A stretch of 55,568 nt of DNA from Candidatus Zipacnadia bacterium (lineage in GTDB: Bacteria; Armatimonadota; Zipacnadia; Zipacnadales; UBA5352). The translations under genes and the position numbers were made by a program. This document shows positions 34,380 through 42,154 of the stretch, in pieces. Position 1 is the first letter of the stretch, and every line of letters starts with the position of its first letter. The notes beneath the pieces were generated by a model. That model was not told the origin of the DNA. It was given only the letters and a program-made list of their open reading frames with translations, and searched no databases. The stretch lies in NCBI GenBank assembly GCA_029820295.1, contig JALGVA010000012.1, positions 1 through 55,568 on the forward strand, written 5' to 3'.

Positions 34380-35945
34380 TCAGTGGCGGTAGAGGAACTC
34401 CTTGCTGTTGATCAGCGCCCACGACAGGTCTACCGCCGCGTCGTAGAGCCTGCGCCCGTCCGTGGCGCAGTACTCCAGCGCGACGGCCATCTCGTCCTCA
34501 GTCGGCTCGCGCGACAGCAGTGTCAGGTACAGCTCACTGACGGTCATGCGCGCGTTCCAGCCGGTGCTGGTCAGGATCTCGCGCAGCCGCGGGCTCTGCG
34601 CGATGCGGCGCTGTACGTCCGAGGAGTTGAGCAGGTAGAGCCGCTGCGACTGCGTGGGCTCGTTGTTGCGCTCGGACAGCAGGCCGGTGTCGCGCGACGG
34701 CCGGCCGAACATCTCCAGGAACTGGCTGCTGATGCTGCCGTCGGAGAGCGCGATGGTCGGATGGTACTCGGGCACCCACGTGAAGGGCTCCGGGATGGGG
34801 CTGGAGTAGCTCTCGCCATCGCCGGCAAACCAGCACAGCGCATCGATCAGCACCTCGGCGTCCAGCCGCCGCACCGGGTAGTACGCAAAGAGCGTGCCGG
34901 CCTGCGGGTCGTCGCTGCGCGGGATGGCGGACTGCTGCCAGGTGCGCGAGTTGAGGATCAGCCGGTAGATGTGCCGCAGGTCGAAGCCGCTGTCGATCAG
35001 CTCGCGCTCGAGGCAGGCCAGCAGCTCGGGGTTGGTCGGCGGATTGTCGGCGCGAATGTCGTCGGGCTCGTGGATGATCCCCCGGCCCATCAGCCAGTAC
35101 CAGATCCGGTTGACGATGCTGCGCGCGAACCACTCGTTGTCGGGCGCGACCAGCCAGTCGGCGAAGACCACGCGCGGGTCCTCGCCCGCCTCGATGTGCA
35201 CCGCCGTGCCGTCAGGGAGCACCGCGTCCAGCGGCTCGGTGGCGGCCGGGTCGAGGTGGACGATCTCCTCCTTCCACTCGGCGGTGCCCTTGAAGGCAAT
35301 GCGCGAGAAGAAGGCGGCCATCTGCTCCCGCTGCTGTTCGGGCCAGGCGTCGAGGCGCGTGCCCATGAAGCTCAGGGCGACCGCGCCGGCGATGGCGCCG
35401 GGGTCGCGGCCCTGGATGGCACGGTAGAAGTTGACCGGCGGCACGCGGAAGTTGCTGCCGCTCGAGGTGAGCAGCTCGCGCACGAACTGGTCGCAGCGGC
35501 GGTTCTCGGCGATGGCGTCGCGGACCCAGCGGTGGTAGGCCTGCACGGCGTTGGGCCACAGGTTGATGGGGAACTCCGACTTGACGCGCAGCACGTCGCA
35601 CCACTTGAGCGCCCAGTAGTCGGTGAAGGCCTCCGTCGCCATGAGGTGGTCGATCAAGCGCGCGCGCCTGTCGGGGCTATCGTCGGCAAGGAACCCACAC
35701 ACCGCCGCGGGCTCAGGCAGCGTGCCGGTCAGGTCGAGATAGACCCGCCGGACGAAGACCTCGTCGGAGCAGGGGAGCGCGGCCTCGATGCCGTGCGCCT
35801 CAAGCGCGGCGAGCACGTGCGTGTCGATGGGGCCGACCGGGATGGGCCAGTCGGCGCGCTCATAGGGCGCGATCGGCTGCGCTCCCACGCTGAGCGTGCA
35901 CAGCCCCAGCAACAGCACCAGAGGCCCGACGATGGGTCGTCTCAT
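34380..35945 (-). CDS. DUF1549/DUF1553-domain secreted protein (short form)
   Basis: A 521-residue protein. The start at 35945 gives a signal peptide (RRPIVGPLVLLLGLCTLSVGAQ). The DUF1549 part (about 45-235) shows FVRRVYLDLTGTLPEPA and DRRARLIDHLMATEAFTDYWALKWCDVLRVK. The DUF1553 part (about 270-521) shows WLVAPDNEWFARSIVNRIWYWLMGRGI, LLNSSDVQRR and the ending WALINSKEFLYRH. Usual proteins of this type are 700-1000 residues with cytochrome c and LamG domains; both are absent, so this is the short form. Its function is not known. It heads the operon with DUF1501, pre-peptidase and Rid-domain genes. It is divergent (208-base gap) from the DegT gene. Confidence 0.9.
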   Translation of the reverse strand: MRRPIVGPLVLLLGLCTLSVGAQPIAPYERADWPIPVGPIDTHVLAALEAHGIEAALPCSDEVFVRRVYLDLTGTLPEPAAVCGFLADDSPDRRARLIDHLMATEAFTDYWALKWCDVLRVKSEFPINLWPNAVQAYHRWVRDAIAENRRCDQFVRELLTSSGSNFRVPPVNFYRAIQGRDPGAIAGAVALSFMGTRLDAWPEQQREQMAAFFSRIAFKGTAEWKEEIVHLDPAATEPLDAVLPDGTAVHIEAGEDPRVVFADWLVAPDNEWFARSIVNRIWYWLMGRGIIHEPDDIRADNPPTNPELLACLERELIDSGFDLRHIYRLILNSRTWQQSAIPRSDDPQAGTLFAYYPVRRLDAEVLIDALCWFAGDGESYSSPIPEPFTWVPEYHPTIALSDGSISSQFLEMFGRPSRDTGLLSERNNEPTQSQRLYLLNSSDVQRRIAQSPRLREILTSTGWNARMTVSELYLTLLSREPTEDEMAVALEYCATDGRRLYDAAVDLSWALINSKEFLYRH

Positions 35946-36153
35946 GGCTCCACGGCACCACCCGCGTGTCGTGTCCGAACGCCGCCTGCGCACGCCATCT
36001 CCCCGCAGTCGCATAAACGTCACATCCGGCCATCAGGTTCACAACGGCGCGCACTGTGAGGATCGATGGAGGTCCTCGCGCCCCCGACAGCGCACCATCA
36101 CCGCGTGCGTGGCGTGGCAGATCGAGCGTGGCGCGATGACTGGAGATGATCCC

Positions 36154-37356
36154 ATGGATCGGGAACGCAGACAGGAGATCCTGCGCACCCAGCGCACCGA
36201 CCGCTGGCGGCGCGGGGAGCCGCACATCGGCGGCTACTACGGCGAGGAGGAGATCGACACCGTCGTTCAGACCATCCGCGACTCGATGGACCCCAACGAG
36301 GGCTTCGGCTTCATCTGCGAGGAGATCGAGCAGTTCGAGCAGCAGTTCGCGGCCTACTGCAGCGCCGACGAGTGCGTCTCGATCAACGGCGCGGGCACCG
36401 GCCTGGACATGGCGATGATGTGCCTCGACCTGCAGCCCGGCGACGAGGTCATCGTGCCCGCCATCAACTTCCCGGGCGCCGCGCTATCGGTCATCGGTCA
36501 GGGCGGCCAAGTGGTGTGGTGCGAGGTCGATCCGCGCACTTTCCAGGCCGATCCCGAGGATGTCGAGCGGCGCATCACGCCGCGGACGAGGGCCATCTAC
36601 CCGGTGCACATGAACGGCATGGCCGCGCCCATCGACGACTACCTCGAGATCGCCGAGCTCCATCCGCACCCCGAGCACGGCCCTCTCAAGGTCATCGGCG
36701 ACGCCGCGCGCTCGTGCGGGGCCGGCTACAAGGGCCAGAAGATCGGCGGGCGCGCGTGGATGACCGTCTTCAGCTTCCACACCATGAAGCTGATGACCAC
36801 GCTGGGCGAGGGCGGCGCGGTGACCACCAGCGACCCGGACGCGGCAGCGCGCCTCCGCGCCATCCGCCAGTTCGGCGGCGGCACGCAGTGGGGCACCAAC
36901 TACAAGATGACCAAGGTTCAGGCCGCCGTGGGGCTGGTCCAGCTTGCGCGCCTTGACACCATGCTCGAAGAACGGCGCGCCGTGGTGGCCCACCGCAACG
37001 AACTGCTGGCCGGCCTCGAGGAGCTGACGCTGCCGTACGAGCCCGAGGACTGCCGGCACACCTACTACCTCTACACCTGCCTGGTGCCCGAAGACTGGGC
37101 GGGCGAGAAGCGCGACCGCATCATCCAGATCATGAGCGAGGACTACGGGGTGGGCGTGGTCGTCGCCAACCCGCCGTGCTACATCAGCAACAAGTTCCTG
37201 GGCCGCATGACCGAGGGCCAGCGGCTGCCGCTCTCCGAAGAGCTGGGCAGGCGGCTCATGTGCGTGTCGGTGCATCCGAAGATGACCACCGCCGACGATG
37301 AGTACATCTGCGCTGCGCTGTGGGAGACGGTCGAGCGCGTGCGCGAGGAAGGCTGA
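36154..37356 (+). CDS. DegT/DnrJ/EryC1-family PLP-dependent aminotransferase
   Basis: A 400-residue protein of usual length. The start at 36154 has GGAG eight bases upstream; a nearer ATG at 36136 lacks one. The fold-type I signature is visible: D183 in GDAARSCGA, and the PLP lysine K212 in FSFHTMKLMTTLGEGG. The family makes amino sugars from keto sugars using glutamate or glutamine. Here the neighbours (sugar isomerase, beta-helix and Fe-S flavoprotein) point to sugar metabolism or surface glycan making. Substrate is not readable. First gene of a five-gene plus-strand operon. Confidence 0.93.
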   Translation: MDRERRQEILRTQRTDRWRRGEPHIGGYYGEEEIDTVVQTIRDSMDPNEGFGFICEEIEQFEQQFAAYCSADECVSINGAGTGLDMAMMCLDLQPGDEVIVPAINFPGAALSVIGQGGQVVWCEVDPRTFQADPEDVERRITPRTRAIYPVHMNGMAAPIDDYLEIAELHPHPEHGPLKVIGDAARSCGAGYKGQKIGGRAWMTVFSFHTMKLMTTLGEGGAVTTSDPDAAARLRAIRQFGGGTQWGTNYKMTKVQAAVGLVQLARLDTMLEERRAVVAHRNELLAGLEELTLPYEPEDCRHTYYLYTCLVPEDWAGEKRDRIIQIMSEDYGVGVVVANPPCYISNKFLGRMTEGQRLPLSEELGRRLMCVSVHPKMTTADDEYICAALWETVERVREEG

Positions 37357-37393
37357 CGGCCGACGCGTCCTGCATTGACGAGGAGGGCCTGAC

Positions 37394-38182
37394 ATGAAGC
37401 TCGGACTGCTCACGTTCAACATGGCGAAGGAGTGGGACCTCGACACCATCTTCGAGAAGGTGCCCGCGCTGGGCTTCGCGGGCGTGGAGCTGCGCACCCA
37501 GCGTGAGCACGCGCACGGCGTCGAGCCGGACGTGCCCGATGACGAGCTGGCCGCGATCCGGGACCGCTTCGAGCAGACCGGCGTGGCGATCGCGGGGCTG
37601 AGCAGCAGTTGCAGCTACGACTCGCCCGACCCGGAGGTGCTGCGCGCCAACATCGACGCGACGAAGCGGCACCTGGACATGTGCGCGCTGCTGGGCGCCG
37701 GCGGGGTCAAGGTCTATGGGAACGTCTTCCATGATGACGTGCCGCGCGAGCAGACCATCGCGCAGCTCACGACCTCGCTGGCCGAGTGTGCCGCGCATGG
37801 CGCGGATGTGGGCGCGAAGGTGCGCTTCGAGATGCACGGGCAGTTCAACACGCCCGAGCTGTGCCTGCAGGTGCTGAGCGAGGCCGACCCGGCGGGCATC
37901 GGCCTGATCTTCAACTGCAACCCGATCGACGTGGTCGAGGGCTCGGTCGAGCCGACCTGGAACGCGGTGCGCGAGCGCGTGATCCACGTGCACCTGCACG
38001 ACCTGGCGGACCCGCAGTTCCCGTATGATGAGCTGGTGCGGCTGCTGGTGCGCGATGGCTTTGACGGCTGGGCCACCGGCGAGCTGCCCGAGAGCACCGA
38101 TGCCGACCGCGTGCTGCGGTACTTCGTGGCGCTCTGGGACGCCTACGTCGCGCTGGCCGAGGCCGCCAACCTGGAGGGGTGA
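37394..38182 (+). CDS. Sugar phosphate isomerase/epimerase (xylose isomerase-like TIM barrel)
   Basis: A 262-residue protein of typical length for the AP_endonuc_2/IolE-like family. It begins MKLGLLTFNM and shows GFAGVELRT (strand 2), the metal ligand region RFEMHG (E146, H148), and HVHLHD near 204, as in these barrels. The family isomerises or epimerises keto sugars, or dehydrates inosose. GAGGAGGG precedes the ATG. It lies 37 bases after the DegT gene and six before a secreted beta-helix gene. Confidence 0.92.
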   Translation: MKLGLLTFNMAKEWDLDTIFEKVPALGFAGVELRTQREHAHGVEPDVPDDELAAIRDRFEQTGVAIAGLSSSCSYDSPDPEVLRANIDATKRHLDMCALLGAGGVKVYGNVFHDDVPREQTIAQLTTSLAECAAHGADVGAKVRFEMHGQFNTPELCLQVLSEADPAGIGLIFNCNPIDVVEGSVEPTWNAVRERVIHVHLHDLADPQFPYDELVRLLVRDGFDGWATGELPESTDADRVLRYFVALWDAYVALAEAANLEG

Positions 38183-38188
38183 TGGTTC

Positions 38189-39280
38189 ATGTCGGCACTT
38201 ACGACGTGCGGGCCGGTCGGGCGACAGGTGCTGTGCACGCTGGCGGTGATCCCGCTGCTCGGCCTGCTGCCGACGAACCTGGCGCGGAGCCTGGCCGCGC
38301 AGATCCCGTGGCTCGACCTGAGCCGGCCCCCGGCCATCGACGCTGAGCCCGACGACCGCTTCGGGTGCGAGGGGAACCCCACCGGCGACCCCATCGGCGG
38401 CGGGCCCGGCTACCGCGACATCCACCGCACCGGCGACGTCATCGTCAACACCGCGGATGAGCTGGTGGCAGCCCTGGCGAGCGCCCAGGCGGGGCAGGTG
38501 GTGTTCGTCCCCGGCGGACTTGAGCTGGACCTGACCGACCGGGGCACGCTGACCATCCCCGGCGGCGTGACGCTGGCGGGCGACCGCGGGGCGGACGGCT
38601 CGGAGGGCGCGCTGATCATCGCGCGCGGGGAGCGCCAGAGGCTGCTGGCCACCGGCGGAGAGGACGTGCGGGTCACAGGCCTGCGCTTCGAGGGCGCCTA
38701 CGGCGGCGCCGAACGCGTGGCCACGCAGTCGCGCTTCATGAGCATCGGCCACACCGGCGGGCGCGTGGACAACTGCGAGATCTACAACTTCAACCTCGCC
38801 GGCATCGGCGTCGCCGGCCCCGCGCTGCGCGTGGTCATCGATCACAACTACATCCACCACATCCAGCTCGGCGGCCTGGGGTACCCGATCTCGACCTCTT
38901 CCAGCGACCTGCGCGTGATCGCCAACCGCTTCGACTACGGCCGGCATCACATCGCCTCCAGCGGCTCCCCCGGATCGGGCTACGAGGCCGCGTGGAACCA
39001 CATCGGCCCGAACGCCACCAGCCACCACTTCGACATGCACGGCGGCCGCGACCGCGGCGACAACACCACCATCGCCGGCGACTGGATGCACGTGCACCAC
39101 AACACCTTCGAGGGCTCACGTCCGCACGTGGTCATCCGCGGCATCCCCTCCCAGGGCGCGTGGATCCACAACAACTGGTTCTCCGGGCCCGCTGAGGAGA
39201 AGGTGCGCAGCGGCGGCAATACGTGGGTCTACCAGAACGTCTACGGCCCCGACCGCATCCTCGAGGAGGGAACGCGATGA
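38189..39280 (+). CDS. Secreted pectate-lyase-like right-handed beta-helix protein
   Basis: A 363-residue protein with an apparent N-terminal signal (RQVLCTLAVIPLLGLLPTNLA). The body has the pectate-lyase-type beta-helix: an entry LVVFVPGG-like strand (QVVFVPGGLELDL), VRVTGLRFEGAY, VIDHNYIHHIQ, WNHIGPNATSHH and VHHNTFEGSRPHVVIRG, resembling PL1/PL10-type proteins with Asn/His ladders. An active-site Arg near VVIRG is likely (position about 325) but unproven. It overlaps the next gene's start by four bases (ATGA), so coupled translation is expected. Confidence 0.88.
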   Translation: MSALTTCGPVGRQVLCTLAVIPLLGLLPTNLARSLAAQIPWLDLSRPPAIDAEPDDRFGCEGNPTGDPIGGGPGYRDIHRTGDVIVNTADELVAALASAQAGQVVFVPGGLELDLTDRGTLTIPGGVTLAGDRGADGSEGALIIARGERQRLLATGGEDVRVTGLRFEGAYGGAERVATQSRFMSIGHTGGRVDNCEIYNFNLAGIGVAGPALRVVIDHNYIHHIQLGGLGYPISTSSSDLRVIANRFDYGRHHIASSGSPGSGYEAAWNHIGPNATSHHFDMHGGRDRGDNTTIAGDWMHVHHNTFEGSRPHVVIRGIPSQGAWIHNNWFSGPAEEKVRSGGNTWVYQNVYGPDRILEEGTR

Positions 39281-41154
39281 CGGCGTGGCCGTCCCTGCTG
39301 ACCGCGGCCCTGCTGTTCCTGGCGGGCGGCGCCACCGCCCAGAACCTGGACCTGCACGGTGACCCGCTCCCGGATGGCGCCGTCCAGCGCCTGGGCTCCC
39401 TGCGCCTGCGCTCCATCAGCCCCGCCGACATCTGTTACCTCGCCGACGGCCGCGTCGCGCTGGCGCTGGGGCAGGAAATCGAGATCTGGGAGATGGACAG
39501 CCTGACCCGCCTGGGCGCCTGGCGGGTCTCCGACGCGTCGCTGTCGCGCCTGGCCCTGCGCCCCGACGGGGCTGCGCTGCTGGTCACCGACAGCGCCGGG
39601 TGGGTGCATGAGTGGGACGTGGCCGCCCACGAGGTAGTGCGCAGCTTCGACACCGGGCAGCGCGGCCTGACCACCGCCCACTACTCGCCCGACGCCACCC
39701 GCGTGCTTACCACCGGCTCGCGACCGTGTACCATCAAGGAGTGGGACCTGGCGACCGGCGAGGAGCTGATCGCCATCGAGGGTGAGATGCACTCCTTCCA
39801 CGAGGCCATCTACGGGCCCGACGGCACCACCGCCATCGCCACCGGCCCCAACGGCTCGGGCGATCTGCTTGCCCACTATGATCTCAGCACCGGTGAGCTG
39901 CTCAACACCTGGCTGCAGAACTGGTACACGCACGCCAGGAGCATCGAGCTGTCCGCCGACCGCGAGCGCCTGCTGGTGGGCAGTCGCACCTACGGCAGCG
40001 AGTGGCGCCTCGAGGGCTACGAGGAACTCGCGCGCTTCACCGGGCATTCCGGCGGCGCGGTGACCTCGGTCGCCTACTGCGCCGACCCCGACCAACTGCT
40101 CACCGGCTCGCGCGACGGCTCGATCCGCCGCTGGGACCGGCACACCCCCGAGGTGCTGCTGCGCTGGTTCGTGCACGATGGCCACGTGACCCGCCTGCTG
40201 GTCTCGCCCGACGGCGAGCGCGTGCTCTCCTACGGCGCGGGCGCGGTGGTCGAGACCAGCATCGAGACCGGCGAGGAGATCGTGGCCCTGCCGCGCCACG
40301 GGGGGCCGGTGGAGGCGGTGGCCGCGTTCCCGGAGGGGACGCGCGTGGTCAGCGGCTCGCGCGACGAGACCCTGCGCATCTGGGACGCGGTCAGTGGCGA
40401 GACGCTGGCGGTGCTGCACGGCGCGCGCCTGGGCGCGTACGCGGTGGCGGTGTCGCCTGATGGGGCGCGCGTGGCCGCCGGGGGCAAGGACGGGATCGTG
40501 CGCGAGTGGGACCTTCAGTCCGGCGAGCTTCTGCGCGAACTCGCCGGGCACTTCGGCTACGTGCGCGCGCTCGCCTACACGCCGGCGGGCGACCACCTGC
40601 TCAGCAGCGCCGACGACGCCACGGTGCGCGTGTGGGGCGAGGGCGACGAGCCCGAGCGCATCCTCCGCGGCCACCGCGGAGGCGTGCTCGCGCTGGCGAT
40701 CTCGCATGACGGCACGCGTGTGCTCACCGGGGGCCGGGACGGCACGGTGCGGCTCTTCGACCTCGCCGACGGCGAGCTGCTCGACACGCTGATGGGCCAC
40801 AGCTCGTGGGTGCAGTCAGTGGCATTCCTCGGTGACGGCGCGACCGAGGCCCTGACCGGCGGCAGCGACGGGCGCATCCTGCGCTGGGACCTCGCCGGCG
40901 GCGCGGTGACCGCCGAGATGGAGCAGGGCGAGGCCGTGCGTGCGCTTGCGCTCAGCGCGGATGCCGACCTGGCCTGCACGGCCGGCTCCTCGGGCACGGT
41001 CGTCGTCTGGGACCTGGCCGACGGCAGTCGCCTGCAGGACCTGACGGGCCATCGTGCTTCGGTCACCGGCCTGACGGTAACCCGAGATGGGCGGTACGTG
41101 GTCTCGGCCAGCGCGGACACGAGTCTGCTCGTCTGGGCGCTCCCCGGCCGCTGA
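39277..41154 (+). CDS. Secreted WD40-repeat protein, 14 repeats (double propeller)
   Basis: A 625-residue protein with a signal peptide (TAWPSLLTAALLFLAGGATAQ). From about residue 50 I count 14 WD40-type repeats, each with an S/L-P-D-G-x-x-V/L-L-T/S-G turn and a closing W-D-L or equivalent; examples are SPDGARVAAGGKDGIVREWDL and SHDGTRVLTGGRDGTVRLFDL. Fourteen fits two seven-bladed propellers. It is a binding scaffold with no catalytic domain. Its ATG overlaps the previous stop (ATGA) and it is 40 bases before the Fe-S flavoprotein gene. Confidence 0.9.
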   Translation: MTAWPSLLTAALLFLAGGATAQNLDLHGDPLPDGAVQRLGSLRLRSISPADICYLADGRVALALGQEIEIWEMDSLTRLGAWRVSDASLSRLALRPDGAALLVTDSAGWVHEWDVAAHEVVRSFDTGQRGLTTAHYSPDATRVLTTGSRPCTIKEWDLATGEELIAIEGEMHSFHEAIYGPDGTTAIATGPNGSGDLLAHYDLSTGELLNTWLQNWYTHARSIELSADRERLLVGSRTYGSEWRLEGYEELARFTGHSGGAVTSVAYCADPDQLLTGSRDGSIRRWDRHTPEVLLRWFVHDGHVTRLLVSPDGERVLSYGAGAVVETSIETGEEIVALPRHGGPVEAVAAFPEGTRVVSGSRDETLRIWDAVSGETLAVLHGARLGAYAVAVSPDGARVAAGGKDGIVREWDLQSGELLRELAGHFGYVRALAYTPAGDHLLSSADDATVRVWGEGDEPERILRGHRGGVLALAISHDGTRVLTGGRDGTVRLFDLADGELLDTLMGHSSWVQSVAFLGDGATEALTGGSDGRILRWDLAGGAVTAEMEQGEAVRALALSADADLACTAGSSGTVVVWDLADGSRLQDLTGHRASVTGLTVTRDGRYVVSASADTSLLVWALPGR

Positions 41155-41194
41155 TGCCGCCGCGGGGTGCGCAAGGGGCGTGAGGTTGGCGGCC

Positions 41195-42139
41195 ATGGCC
41201 AGCGTGCTGGCGGTGCTCACAAGCGGACGTCGCAGCGGCTTCACGGCCCAGCTCCTCGACCGCGCCATTGCCGGCGCCGCCGCGGTTGACGGCGTGCACG
41301 TGGATCTGCTCCATGCGCACGACTTCAACTTCGGCCCGTGCGTAAGCTGCTTCGCGTGCGTGCGCCGGCCGCAAGGCGCGTGCGTGCTCGACGACGACAT
41401 GGGTCGCGGGGGCGCGGGCGCGCTCTTCCGGGCCATCGCCGGGGCCAACGCGCTGCTCATCGCCGATCCGGTGCACAACTGGAGCCCGACGGCCACCGCG
41501 CGCCTGCTGATCGAGCGCTGTTACCCGTTTCTGTGGACCGGCGCGCTCAAGGGGATGCCCGCCGCCACGCTCTCGTGCGCGAGCAACCAGGGCATGCAGC
41601 GGCTGGCACGGCGCGAGCTGTGCAAGTGGCTGTTCGGGCTGCGCACGCGCTACGTCGGTGGGCTGGCGGCGCACGTCGCGACCTTCGAGCGCGCGCTGGC
41701 GGAGGCCGGGGAGATCGGCGCCGCCCTGGCGCGCGCGGCGCTCGAGGATGAGCGCGCACGGCGCGCCTGGGACGACCCCGAGTGCTTCGAGCACTACGTC
41801 CGCCACGCGCCCTGGGACCCGCTCGAGTGCTACCTCGAGAACCTGACCGACGGCACCCTCGACGCCCAGGCGTCCCCCATGGTCACCGCGCGCGGGGCCT
41901 TCGCCAACGCCCGCGCCCGCGAACTCCTCGAGGAGGCCCAGGCCGGGCTGGAGCGCACGCTCGACCTCTACCGGGCGGGCGACCGTGTTGCCGCGGCCCG
42001 TGCGCTGGCCGAGGCGAGCGCGTACTGGACGAATGCGACGTGGCTCGAGTTCCTGGCCGACGAAGTCATCGGCACCCGGCAGCCACAGGCCTACCGGCCG
42101 CTCCCGGGTCGGGGCCAGCACGCCGACGAGTCGCCGTAG
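41195..42139 (+). CDS. Iron-sulfur flavoprotein / NADPH-dependent FMN reductase-like protein
   Basis: A 314-residue protein. The start at 41195 has a GAGG site nine bases upstream. An N-terminal flavodoxin-like fold (residues 1-190) includes SVLAVLTSGRRSGFT and ADPVHNWSP. A compact cysteine motif C49-x2-C52-x2-C55-x7-C63 matches the 4Fe-4S pattern of iron-sulfur flavoproteins, which shuttle electrons in anaerobes. The C-terminal about 120 residues are an extension of unknown role. It ends the DegT operon; 15 bases separate it from the convergent DUF4091 gene. Confidence 0.88.
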   Translation: MASVLAVLTSGRRSGFTAQLLDRAIAGAAAVDGVHVDLLHAHDFNFGPCVSCFACVRRPQGACVLDDDMGRGGAGALFRAIAGANALLIADPVHNWSPTATARLLIERCYPFLWTGALKGMPAATLSCASNQGMQRLARRELCKWLFGLRTRYVGGLAAHVATFERALAEAGEIGAALARAALEDERARRAWDDPECFEHYVRHAPWDPLECYLENLTDGTLDAQASPMVTARGAFANARARELLEEAQAGLERTLDLYRAGDRVAAARALAEASAYWTNATWLEFLADEVIGTRQPQAYRPLPGRGQHADESP

Positions 42140-42154
42140 CCGCCCGGCCCGGCC

